From the NCBI RefSeq assembly GCF_008704935.1, contig NZ_CP023692.1, forward strand, positions 6,859,501 through 6,923,500: DNA of 64,000 nucleotides, written 5' to 3'. Every line of letters starts with the position of its first letter. Within the stretch, counting starts at the first letter, position 1. A model generated the notes under the pieces. That model was not told where the DNA came from and ran no database searches. It was given only the letters and a program-made list of their open reading frames with translations. Origin of the DNA: Streptomyces vinaceus (GTDB lineage Bacteria; Actinomycetota; Actinomycetes; Streptomycetales; Streptomycetaceae). Below, one piece after another: positions 49,676 through 57,519 of the stretch. A program made the position numbers and the translations under genes.

Positions 49676-50287
49676 TCAGTTCCGCTTGTGCGGGGTTTCG
49701 ACCAGCGTTCCGTCCCGCTCCTCGTGCAGCACGCCGGTGCGCGGGCACTCCCACACGCCCGGCTCGCCCTCGCGTTCCACCAGCCGGACCCCGGCCCGGC
49801 CCACCCAGCCGATGCGGCGGGCCGGTACCCCTGCGACCAGTGCGAAGTCCGGTACGTCCCGGGACACGACGGCACCGGCCGCGACCAGCGCCCACCGCCC
49901 GATCCGCACCCCGGCCACACACACCGACCTGGCTCCCAGCGAGGCCCCTTCGGCGACCACGACACCGGCGGCCTCCCAGTCGCCGCCGCGCTTCTGTTTG
50001 CCGTCGGGGTCGACGGCGCGCGGGTAGAAATCGTTGGTGAGCACGGCCGCCGGGCCGATGAACACCCCGTCGCCGAGAACGGCGGGTTCGTAGACGAGTG
50101 CGTAGTTCTGGAGCTTCACGCTGTCGCCGATCCGTACGCCGGGTCCGACGTAGGCCCCCCGCCCGACGATGCAGTCGCGCCCGAGCCGGGCGTCCTCCCG
50201 TACCTGCGCCAGATCCCAGATCGTGGTCCCGTCCCCGAGTTCTGCGCTGTCGTCGACCTGGGAGGAGGGTTGGATACGGACGCTCAC
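49676..50287 (-). CDS. WbpD-like UDP-2-acetamido-3-amino-uronate N-acetyltransferase (hexapeptide family)
   Basis: A 203-residue left-handed beta-helix acetyltransferase: SSQVDDSAELGDGTTIWDLAQVREDARLGRDCIVGRGAYVG, DSVKLQNYALVYEPAVLGDGVFIGPAAVLTNDFYPRA, and DGKQKRGGDWEAAGVVVAEGASLGARSVCVAGVRIG. The VKLQN and LTND(F)YPRA segments are those of WbpD/WlbB enzymes, which acetylate the 3-amino group of UDP-GlcNAc(3NH2)A. GTG 50287 has AAGGGG upstream. It is the last gene of the glycan locus and supports a diacetamido-uronate product. Confidence 0.85.
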   Translation of the reverse strand: MSVRIQPSSQVDDSAELGDGTTIWDLAQVREDARLGRDCIVGRGAYVGPGVRIGDSVKLQNYALVYEPAVLGDGVFIGPAAVLTNDFYPRAVDPDGKQKRGGDWEAAGVVVAEGASLGARSVCVAGVRIGRWALVAAGAVVSRDVPDFALVAGVPARRIGWVGRAGVRLVEREGEPGVWECPRTGVLHEERDGTLVETPHKRN

Positions 50288-50392
50288 GACGCGGCCCCTT
50301 ACGGTTCGAAGTGCGTACGGGGGGAGCATATGCAGCCCTCGTACGGCTCGCCCCGAAGTTCAACCGACTGTTCACGCAGCGGACTTGGGACG

Positions 50393-51823
50393 TCAGGGCC
50401 CGGCCGGGCGGTGGACCGCGAGGGTGCCGTACGCCGACAGGGCCGCGGCCGGATCCCCCGCGCCGGGGCGCAGGACGGCGTCGAGGAAGGCGAGGCTCGC
50501 CGCGGCGGTGACGCGCGGGCCCCCGGTCCGGCCGAGGGACCCGGCCAGCGACGGGAGGGGCGGCAGGTACAGCGGGGCGTCGGTGAACGTGAGGTGGCCG
50601 GTCCCGGGGACGGTGAGGCGGTAGCTCGTCGCACCGCTGAGGCCGAGGACACGGGTGAGCTGCGGGAGGTAGTCCGGATCGGTGTCCGGGCCGATGGCCT
50701 GGGTGAGGGCGAGCACGGGCTGGCGGTAGGGCTGCGGGGACGGGTCGTGGGGGTAGCCGTCCAGGTCGATGACGGCCGCGAACTCCGGATCCTGGCGGGC
50801 GGCTTGGAGGGCGGCGCCGCCGCCGAGGGAGTGGCCGGCCGCCACGACGCGGGCGGTGTCGAGGCGCCCGGTGAGCGGGCCGGCGATCGCACCGCTGTGG
50901 ATGCGGCCCAACTGGGCCCGTACGAAACTCAGATCGGCGGCGCGGACCGCCGTCCACCCGGCCGCCCGCCGCTCGTCCTCGGCGTCGTCGCCCGTCGCCG
51001 AGACCTTCGTACGGACCGTGCGGCCGTCGGTGAGGACCACCGCGGCCGAGTCGTAGGGGTGGTCGAGGCCGACGACGACGTAGCCGTGGCTCGCCAACTC
51101 CTGCGCCCAGGCGGTGTTCTGGGCGCGCACCCCGCCCAGGCCGGGGGAGAACAGGACGACGGGGAACCGCTCCGCCCCGTCGGCGGCGGGCACGTCGTAC
51201 GCCGCGTGGGTGCGGGCGCGCGGGAGGCCGTCCAGCAGGAAGCCGGGGAGGCCCGAGTAGTCCGCCAGCGCGTCGGAGACCACCCGCGCCTCGTGTTCCG
51301 TACGTCCGAGGTACGGGGCGGGGCGAGCGCCCGCGGCGCTCTTGCGTGCGGGATACCAGAACTGGGTGACCACCGTACGGCGGTCCTCGGGTGCGGGGGT
51401 GGCGGTCTCGGGGCGCTCGGGGTCGGTCAGCTCCAGTACGGCGGTACCGACCGCGAAGCGGCCGGTCGGCTCGGGGAACACCGGCGTGGGCAGCGCCCAG
51501 ACGGCCCCCGGACCGGCGGCGACCAGCGCGAGGCACAGCGCCGCCCCCGGCAGCGCCAGCCACCACGGAGCCCTGCGCGCCCCGCGCCGCAGCAGCGGCG
51601 ATACGGCGAACGGCAGCGCGAGGGCGGCACCGGCCACCACCGGCAGCATCTGCCAGCGCGGCCCGAGCACGCCGAGCACGACCCCCGACAGCACGGTCAC
51701 CGCCGCCGCGCCGAAGGTGACCGGCCGCCGGGGCCGGGGCGGAAGCCACCGCGCGAGCACCAGGACGACGGCGCCCAGCACCAGAAGGACTTCCCACAGG
51801 GAGAACAACACGTCCGCATTCAT
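50393..51823 (-). CDS. Alpha/beta-hydrolase, platelet-activating-factor-acetylhydrolase-like lipase
   Basis: A 476-residue protein: four membrane helices (about residues 1-120), then an alpha/beta hydrolase domain with FSPGLGGVRAQNTAWAQELASHGYVVVGLDHP (oxyanion region), AAGHSLGGGAALQAAR (nucleophile Ser in GHSLGG), VIDLDGYP (Asp) and GTGHLTF (His). This is the PAF-AH class II/lipase plan with an added N-terminal membrane anchor, common in Streptomyces. Likely cleaves short acyl esters outside the membrane. ATG 51823 is one of several possible starts. Divergent from the MoxR cassette. Confidence 0.83.
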   Translation of the reverse strand: MNADVLFSLWEVLLVLGAVVLVLARWLPPRPRRPVTFGAAAVTVLSGVVLGVLGPRWQMLPVVAGAALALPFAVSPLLRRGARRAPWWLALPGAALCLALVAAGPGAVWALPTPVFPEPTGRFAVGTAVLELTDPERPETATPAPEDRRTVVTQFWYPARKSAAGARPAPYLGRTEHEARVVSDALADYSGLPGFLLDGLPRARTHAAYDVPAADGAERFPVVLFSPGLGGVRAQNTAWAQELASHGYVVVGLDHPYDSAAVVLTDGRTVRTKVSATGDDAEDERRAAGWTAVRAADLSFVRAQLGRIHSGAIAGPLTGRLDTARVVAAGHSLGGGAALQAARQDPEFAAVIDLDGYPHDPSPQPYRQPVLALTQAIGPDTDPDYLPQLTRVLGLSGATSYRLTVPGTGHLTFTDAPLYLPPLPSLAGSLGRTGGPRVTAAASLAFLDAVLRPGAGDPAAALSAYGTLAVHRPAGP

Positions 51824-51961
51824 CGCATCCACGTCGCCATGGTCGGCGCCCACCAGAAGCCCGGCGTCCCCCTCGGGTCTGGTGCACCCTGCGACCTGAG
51901 TCGCACCCGCCGCGCACGGCGGCGCCGCAAAACGCCTGGCAGAGCGGGTCGGCAGGGATTA

Positions 51962-51979
51962 TGGTCATCGCGATGACCA
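51962..51979. promoter_or_regulatory. Perfect 18-bp palindrome in the divergent promoter
   Basis: TGGTCATCG is followed directly by its reverse complement CGATGACCA. It lies between the lipase start (51823, leftwards) and the unknown gene start (52029, rightwards), 49 bases before the latter. Half sites TGGTC/GACCA recall GntR-family operators with a wider spacer. Likely operator for one or both genes. Confidence 0.55.
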
Positions 51980-52028
51980 CTCAATCCACTCTCAGATCGG
52001 GGGTCCCGTCCGCGCAAGGTGAGTGCTG

Positions 52029-53417
52029 ATGCACACTCACACCGCAGACGGTTCCATCCGATCCCCCCGCCTTTCCCTCTGGCTGCGCGTGCGCGAGTTC
52101 GCCGTGCCGCCCTCCATGATCGAGACCTCCACCACCCGCCGCCTCGCCGGGGACTGGGCCGGGGCGTGCTCCGCAGCGGGCGTCGACGTCGAGTTCCGGC
52201 TGGGCTCCGCGGCGCGCACCCACGGGCGTGAACTCGCCGACCGGCTCCGTGCCGATCTGCGCCACCTGGCTCCCGACCTGCTGCGCTGGCACATGCCGAG
52301 GATCGCCCCCGACGGGCTGCTGCGCCCCGGCCTGACCCTCACCCTGGCCCGGTACGGCCGCGCCGAGGGGGCGGGTCCGCTGCACCTCGTGGCCCGCACC
52401 CCGCCTGCCTGGGCGGACGCGGGCCAGCGGATCAGCCTCGGGCTGTGGGACGGATCCCGGGACGAGCCCGGCGCCCGCCGGCATCCGCACCCCCGCCCCG
52501 ACCCGCGGTTCCGCCTCGACCTGCACCGCCACCTCTGGGACGCCCGCCGGGCCGATGGGCTGCGGGCCCGGTCCGGGGCCGATCTCCCGCCAAGTGACCT
52601 GCACGCAGAGGGATTCGTGCCGCAGGGCTATCGCTGCGCCACCGACCGCTGGGCGGCCGAGGCCGCCCTGCTGCTCGACGCCGAAGGGCGCTCCACACGC
52701 ACCGTCTCCGTACGGCTCGGGTCCCGGCGCAGGCTGGTCCTGCACCTCGCGCAGGAGGGCGACGGCGCCGTGCCGCCCGCCATGCGGATCTCGGCAGCCG
52801 CGACGGTTCCCGGTGCGCCCGTACCGCCGGTCCTGCCCGATGCGGCGACCTGGGTCCTGCCGGACCTGGACCTGCTGCGCACCCGATCGGTCGAGCCCGG
52901 GCGGCTGCACCCGCTCGTCGCCTCGGCGCTCGTCCCCGGCCACGCGCCGGCCGGAGCGTCCCGGACCCCGGACCCGGCGGGGCAGCCGCACCTCGTGGAC
53001 TGCCGGGGCTCCCGTCACCGGATCGGCCTCGTGGACGGGGTCCTCTCCCCACTCGACCACGACCGGGCCGAGATCCGGCGGGAGGAACTGCTCGCCGCCC
53101 TCACCGGCACCCCGCTGCCCTGCCTCCGGGCGATCGACACGGCGCACCGCAGGCCGGACTCCCTGACCGGCGTACGCGAGCGCCTCGACCACGGCGACAC
53201 CGCCGGTGCGCTGGCCGTCGTCGAAAGCCTGCTCGGCCCGGACGCACTGCTGCGCGACGGAGCCCTCCGGGACGAACTGGAGGCGGCCGCGCGGCGCCGG
53301 ATCGCGTACGGGCTGTTCAGGGCGGACCTCACCGGTCCCCGGCCCCGGCCCCGACCCGGCGACCTGCTCCCGGGTATCCGCCCGCCCCGGCAGCGCCCCT
53401 CACACCCCCGCCGCTGA
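52029..53417 (+). CDS. Unknown protein, first gene of a MoxR/vWA cassette
   Basis: A 462-residue soluble protein, Arg- and Asp-rich: RVREFAVPPSMIETSTTRRLAGDW, GRELADRLRADLRHLAPDLLRWHMPR, LARYGRAEGAGPLHLVARTPP, QRISLGLWDGS, and a C-terminal helical part (LTGVRERLDHGDTAGALAVVESLLGPDA). No known catalytic pattern, signal peptide or membrane helix. ATG 52029 has AAGGTGAG just upstream (GTG 52023 is alternative). It is followed 36 bases later by a MoxR-type ATPase and a zincin/vWA-like gene, so it is probably the client or adaptor of that pair. Confidence 0.7.
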   Translation: MHTHTADGSIRSPRLSLWLRVREFAVPPSMIETSTTRRLAGDWAGACSAAGVDVEFRLGSAARTHGRELADRLRADLRHLAPDLLRWHMPRIAPDGLLRPGLTLTLARYGRAEGAGPLHLVARTPPAWADAGQRISLGLWDGSRDEPGARRHPHPRPDPRFRLDLHRHLWDARRADGLRARSGADLPPSDLHAEGFVPQGYRCATDRWAAEAALLLDAEGRSTRTVSVRLGSRRRLVLHLAQEGDGAVPPAMRISAAATVPGAPVPPVLPDAATWVLPDLDLLRTRSVEPGRLHPLVASALVPGHAPAGASRTPDPAGQPHLVDCRGSRHRIGLVDGVLSPLDHDRAEIRREELLAALTGTPLPCLRAIDTAHRRPDSLTGVRERLDHGDTAGALAVVESLLGPDALLRDGALRDELEAAARRRIAYGLFRADLTGPRPRPRPGDLLPGIRPPRQRPSHPRR

Positions 53418-53453
53418 CCCGGCGCACACAACGAACCGCACAAGGTGATCGAC

Positions 53454-54716
53454 ATGTCCTCATACGCCCCGCCCGCCGCCACCGAAACCCCCGCCGACCC
53501 GATGTCCGTCCCCCGACTCGAAGTCGCCGCAGCCCTGTTGTCCCTGCTGCGCGAAAGCACCACCGAACCGCGCCCCGACACCCAACTGGAGGCCCTCACC
53601 CTGGCGGTCTCCGCCGACCTGCCCGTACTCCTGTGGGGTGAGCCGGGCATCGGCAAGACCGCGGCGCTGACCCAGCTCGCGGCCTCGCTTGACCTGCCGC
53701 TCACCACCGTGATCGCCAGCGTGCACGAGCCGTCCGACTTCTCGGGCCTGCCCGTCATCGGGGACGATCCCGCGCAGCAGGGTGTCCCGATGGCCCCGCC
53801 CGAGTGGGCCGTGCGCCTGGTACGGGCCGGCCGCGGGCTGCTGTTCCTGGACGAACTGTCCACCGCCCCGCCCGCCGTCCAGGCCGCCCTGCTCCGCCTC
53901 GTGCTCGAACGGCGCATCGGCGCCCTCCGACTACCGCCCGCGGTAAGAATCGTGGCCGCCGCGAACCCGCGGTCCTCGGCCGCCGACGGCTGGGAGCTGA
54001 GCCCGCCCCTGGCCAACCGGTTCGTCCACCTCCAGTGGACCCACGACCACGACGTCGTCGTACGCGGGCTCGGCGGGACCTGGCCCCGGGCCACGCTGCC
54101 GCGGCTCGACCCCTCGAAGCTGCCGCGGGCCGTGGACCACGCACGCCGCGCCGTCTGCGGACTGCTCGCCGCCCGACCCGCACTCGTACACCGGCTGCCC
54201 AGCGGGGAAGGCCGCCGCGGCGGCCCCTGGCCGTCACCGCGCAGCTGGGAGATGACCCTGCACCTGCTCGCCTTCGCGACCGCGGCAGGCTCCTCCCGGG
54301 AAGTGCTCTCCCTCCTGGTCAGGGGCGCGGTGGGGGACGGCCCCGGGCTGGAGCTGCTGGCGAGCCTGGACCGGATGGACCTCCCCGACCCCGAAGCGCT
54401 CCTCGCCGATCCGGACGCGGCCCTGCTGCCGGAGCGGGGCGATCTGCGGCAGGCCGTGCTCGACGGCGTGGTGGAGGCGGTCCGCAACCGCCCCGACAAG
54501 GCGCGCTGGGACGCGGCCTGGGCGCTCATGGCCCGGGCTCTGGAGACGGGTGCCCCGGACCTGGTGGTCGTCCCGGCGACCGGGCTGGCCGCGCTGCGCC
54601 GCGAGGAGTGGGACGTACCGGAGTCGATCGAGCGGCTCGCCGGTGCGGTGACCCTGTCCCGGCGGGCGGACCGCGCGACGGCGCGTGCCGCGCTGGCCAC
54701 GGAGGGCGTCCGATGA
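53454..54716 (+). CDS. MoxR-type AAA+ ATPase
   Basis: A 420-residue AAA+ protein. Walker A is GEPGIGKT (about residues 62-69), Walker B LLFLDELS (about 127-134), sensor 1 region IVAAANPRSSA, and PPLANRFVHLQW the arginine-finger side. The helical lid region (SWEMTLHLLAFATAAG) follows. MoxR ATPases remodel or insert metals into partners, usually working with vWA proteins. ATG 53454 is chosen for the AAGGTG site upstream. Its stop overlaps the vWA gene's start as ATGA. Confidence 0.88.
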   Translation: MSSYAPPAATETPADPMSVPRLEVAAALLSLLRESTTEPRPDTQLEALTLAVSADLPVLLWGEPGIGKTAALTQLAASLDLPLTTVIASVHEPSDFSGLPVIGDDPAQQGVPMAPPEWAVRLVRAGRGLLFLDELSTAPPAVQAALLRLVLERRIGALRLPPAVRIVAAANPRSSAADGWELSPPLANRFVHLQWTHDHDVVVRGLGGTWPRATLPRLDPSKLPRAVDHARRAVCGLLAARPALVHRLPSGEGRRGGPWPSPRSWEMTLHLLAFATAAGSSREVLSLLVRGAVGDGPGLELLASLDRMDLPDPEALLADPDAALLPERGDLRQAVLDGVVEAVRNRPDKARWDAAWALMARALETGAPDLVVVPATGLAALRREEWDVPESIERLAGAVTLSRRADRATARAALATEGVR

Positions 54717-55942
54717 GCGCGGCCGCGAGAACCCTGGACCGCGACAAGCTGTTCGCCGCACGCCTGCACGCGGCCCGGGTCCGGCCCTACCTCGCGACGG
54801 CGCTGTTCGCCCTGCACACGGTGGAGTCCCGGCAGGTGCCGACGATGGCCGTCGACCGGCACTGGCGGTGCTACGTCTCGCCGTCGTTCGTGGACCGCAC
54901 GCCGGAGGAAGAACTCGCCGCCGTATGGGTGCACGAGGTCTCGCACCTGCTGCGCGACCACCACGGGCGCGGCGACCGGGTCGCGCGGGAGCGCGGGCTG
55001 CACGGCCCGGGGGAACGGCTGCGCATGAACATCGCGGCGGACTTCGAGATCAACGACGACGCCTACGGCGACGGGCTGGTCCGGCCCGAGGGCGTCGCGC
55101 AGCCGGCCGACGCAGGCCTTCCCGAGGGGCAGCTGATGGAGGAGTACCTGGGGCAGTTCGGGATCGGGTCGGCGACGCAGCACATGGCCTGGCTGGACTG
55201 CGGCAGCGGAGCCGACGGGCTGGAACGGGAGTGGGACCTGGGGGAGGACGGCGCGCACGGGCTCACCGATCAGGAACGGGACGCGGTGCGGTTCCGCGTG
55301 GCCCAGGGCATCCGCGGCCGTCCGGGCAGGACCCCGGCCGGGTGGAAGCGGTGGGCGGAGGAGGTCTTCCATCCCCCGCAGCCGTGGCGGGAGTTGCTGG
55401 GGGCCGCGGTCCGCTCGGCCGCCACGGGTTCGGGCGCGGGCGAGGACTACACCTACGGCCGCCCGTCACGGCGCTCCGCCGGAGTACCGGGCGCGGTGCT
55501 GCCGAGCCTGCGGCGCAGGCCGCCCCGGGTCTGCGTGGTCATCGACACCTCGGCTTCGGTCAGCGACGCGGAACTGGGCAGCGCGCTGCTGGAGGTCGCC
55601 GCGATCTCCCGCGCGGTGGGCGGCCGCCGGGACCTGGTCACGGTGGTGCCGTGCGACGCGGCGGCCCACGTCGCGCACCCGCTGTGCCGCGCCGAGGGCA
55701 TTCCCCTGGTGGGCGGCGGAGGTACGGATCTGCGTACGGGCTTCGCCAAGGCCCTGCGGTCGGCGCCCCGGCCGGACGTCGTCGTGGTCCTGACCGACGG
55801 CCAGACGGCCTGGCCGGCCACCCGCCCCCCGTGCCGCACGGTGGTCGGCCTGTTCGCCCGGCAGGGCTCGTACGACGAGGACGACCCCGATTACGCCCCC
55901 GACACCCCGCCCGCCTGGGCCCGCGTGGTCGAGATCGGCTGA
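54713..55942 (+). CDS. Zincin plus vWA-like domain protein (DUF2201 type)
   Basis: A 409-residue protein. The N-terminal half has a metallopeptidase-like zinc site HEVSH (about residues 73-77) preceded by WRCYVSPSFVDRTPEEELAAVWV and followed by NIAADFEINDDAYGDGLV. The C-terminal half has a degenerate vWA fold: VCVVIDTSASVSDAELGSALLEVAAI (MIDAS DxSxS), GGGGTDLRTGFAKAL and VVVLTDGQTAWP. This is the vWA-like/DUF2201 pair partner of MoxR ATPases. ATG 54713 overlaps the ATPase stop. Confidence 0.88.
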   Translation: MSAAARTLDRDKLFAARLHAARVRPYLATALFALHTVESRQVPTMAVDRHWRCYVSPSFVDRTPEEELAAVWVHEVSHLLRDHHGRGDRVARERGLHGPGERLRMNIAADFEINDDAYGDGLVRPEGVAQPADAGLPEGQLMEEYLGQFGIGSATQHMAWLDCGSGADGLEREWDLGEDGAHGLTDQERDAVRFRVAQGIRGRPGRTPAGWKRWAEEVFHPPQPWRELLGAAVRSAATGSGAGEDYTYGRPSRRSAGVPGAVLPSLRRRPPRVCVVIDTSASVSDAELGSALLEVAAISRAVGGRRDLVTVVPCDAAAHVAHPLCRAEGIPLVGGGGTDLRTGFAKALRSAPRPDVVVVLTDGQTAWPATRPPCRTVVGLFARQGSYDEDDPDYAPDTPPAWARVVEIG

Positions 55943-56173
55943 CCCCCAGCGCCGCGCCGCGGCACGGCCGACCGCCGAGATCTCCTCGCCGGGACCCGCC
56001 GCGAGGGCGATCCACGGCGGCCTTGGGCCGACCGGTGGACCGGGGGGTCTGGGGTGAGCTGCGGCGCACTGCGATCGTCTACAGTGCCGGGCACCGTCCA
56101 CGGACCTGTGGCCGGTCGCAGGTCGGGTGTCCTCCTCGGCTCCCGTCCTTTCACCGTACGGGAGTTGTTCCGC

Positions 56174-56863
56174 ATGGCCCCCTTTCCTCTCCCGCTCGCG
56201 GCGGCGGCGCAGGGGCTCAGCCCCCAGGCCGTCAACCTGCTGGACGCCGGTTCCCTCCTCGCGGCCTTCGGGACGCTGGGCATCGCCGTCGTCCTGTTCG
56301 CCGAGACCGGCCTGCTCATCGGCTTCTTCCTGCCCGGCGACTCCCTCCTGTTCACCGCCGGCCTGTTCTGCGTACCGGGCGCGCACGGTCCCGTACACCT
56401 CTCGCTGCCCCTGGTCCTGTGCTCGGCCTCGGCCGGGGCCCTGCTCGGGGCGCAGGTCGGCTACCTCATCGGCCGGCGCGGCGGGCGGGCCCTGCTGGCG
56501 CGCAGCCGCAGCCGCAAACTCCACGAGGGCGCCGAACGGGCCGAGGAGCTCCTCGACCGCTACGGGCACGCCAAGGCCATCGTGCTCGCCCGCTTCGTCC
56601 CCATCGTGCGCACCGTGCTGAACCCGCTCGCCGGCGCCCTCGACGTACCCGCCCGCGTCTTCGCGCTCTGGCAGGTCATCGGCGGGCTCGTGTGGACCGT
56701 GGGCCTCGTCCTCGCCGGATACGCGCTCGGCTCCTCGGTGCCCGACGTGGACCGCTACCTGTTGCCGATCGTCGCCCTCGTCGTCCTGGTGTCCCTCACC
56801 CCGCTGGCCGTCGAAATGATCCGCAGGAGGGGCAGCCGTACCCCGAACGAAGGCTCGCGTTGA
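56174..56863 (+). CDS. DedA family membrane protein
   Basis: A 229-residue protein. GIAVVLFAETGLLIGFFLPGDSLLFTAGLFC holds the conserved E and FLPGDS, GALLGAQVGYLIGRRGG and AKAIVLARFVPIVRTVLNPLAGALDVPARVFALWQVIGGLVW (conserved ARFVPxVRTxxNPLAG region) complete the fold. DedA proteins move undecaprenyl phosphate or other lipids. ATG 56174 lies after GGGAG; the longer GTG frame adds a poor leader. Its stop overlaps the TTG start of the PAP2 gene. Confidence 0.9.
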   Translation: MAPFPLPLAAAAQGLSPQAVNLLDAGSLLAAFGTLGIAVVLFAETGLLIGFFLPGDSLLFTAGLFCVPGAHGPVHLSLPLVLCSASAGALLGAQVGYLIGRRGGRALLARSRSRKLHEGAERAEELLDRYGHAKAIVLARFVPIVRTVLNPLAGALDVPARVFALWQVIGGLVWTVGLVLAGYALGSSVPDVDRYLLPIVALVVLVSLTPLAVEMIRRRGSRTPNEGSR

Positions 56864-57519
56864 TCCGTCTGTCGCTGGCCGCGGGGCTGTGCGCAGCCCT
56901 GTTCGGCCTGCTCGCCGCTCTGGTCGTGGCCCGGCACGGCGCCCCGTACGGCCTCGACCAGGAATGGCACCGCTGGTCCGTACAGCACCGCCCGTGCGTG
57001 GCGGTGGCCCTCGCGCGGGGCATCACGGCGACCGGTAGCGGGCCCGTGCCCTACGCGTGCGCCATCACCGCCGGGCTCGTCGCGGGCCGGGGGAGGAACG
57101 GCCGGCTGCTGACGGCCGCGGGCGCCCTGGGCTTCCTGCTCCTCGCCCAGGGGGTGCGCTACCTCCTCATGTACGAAGTGGCCCGGCCGCGTCCGCCCGT
57201 CGCCGACTGGGCCGCGCTCGCGACGGGGTCCGCCTACCCCTCCGGCCACGCCGCCACCTCGGCCCTGGTCGCCGGACTGCTGGCCTGGGCCGCGTGGCGT
57301 ACGGCACCCCCGACGGCCGCCCGCCTCTACGGGGCCCTCGCGGCCTGCTGGGCCGTCGCCGTCGGCCTGACCCGGATCTACCTCGGCGTGCACTGGCCCA
57401 CGGACGTCCTCGGGGGCTGGCTCTACGCGCTGACCTGGCTGACCGCGGCCGGGTCCGTGGCGGCGGCCGCCGAAAGCCGTGTGCGGGTCCGGCATCCGGT
57501 TGACAGGCTGGGGCCATGA
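56860..57519 (+). CDS. PAP2 superfamily phosphatase
   Basis: A 219-residue membrane protein with the PAP2 second and third motifs: AYPSGHAATSAL (PSGH) and LTRIYLGVHWPTDVLGGW (R-x5-H-x3-D). The first motif is KX6RP in the family; here the RP in YEVARPRPP is present but the lysine position is leucine, so activity is less certain. Undecaprenyl-pyrophosphate phosphatase or lipid phosphate phosphatase function would match the DedA neighbour. Start TTG 56860 overlaps the dedA stop with GAAGG upstream; the next gene overlaps its stop (ATGA). Confidence 0.85.
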   Translation: MIRLSLAAGLCAALFGLLAALVVARHGAPYGLDQEWHRWSVQHRPCVAVALARGITATGSGPVPYACAITAGLVAGRGRNGRLLTAAGALGFLLLAQGVRYLLMYEVARPRPPVADWAALATGSAYPSGHAATSALVAGLLAWAAWRTAPPTAARLYGALAACWAVAVGLTRIYLGVHWPTDVLGGWLYALTWLTAAGSVAAAAESRVRVRHPVDRLGP

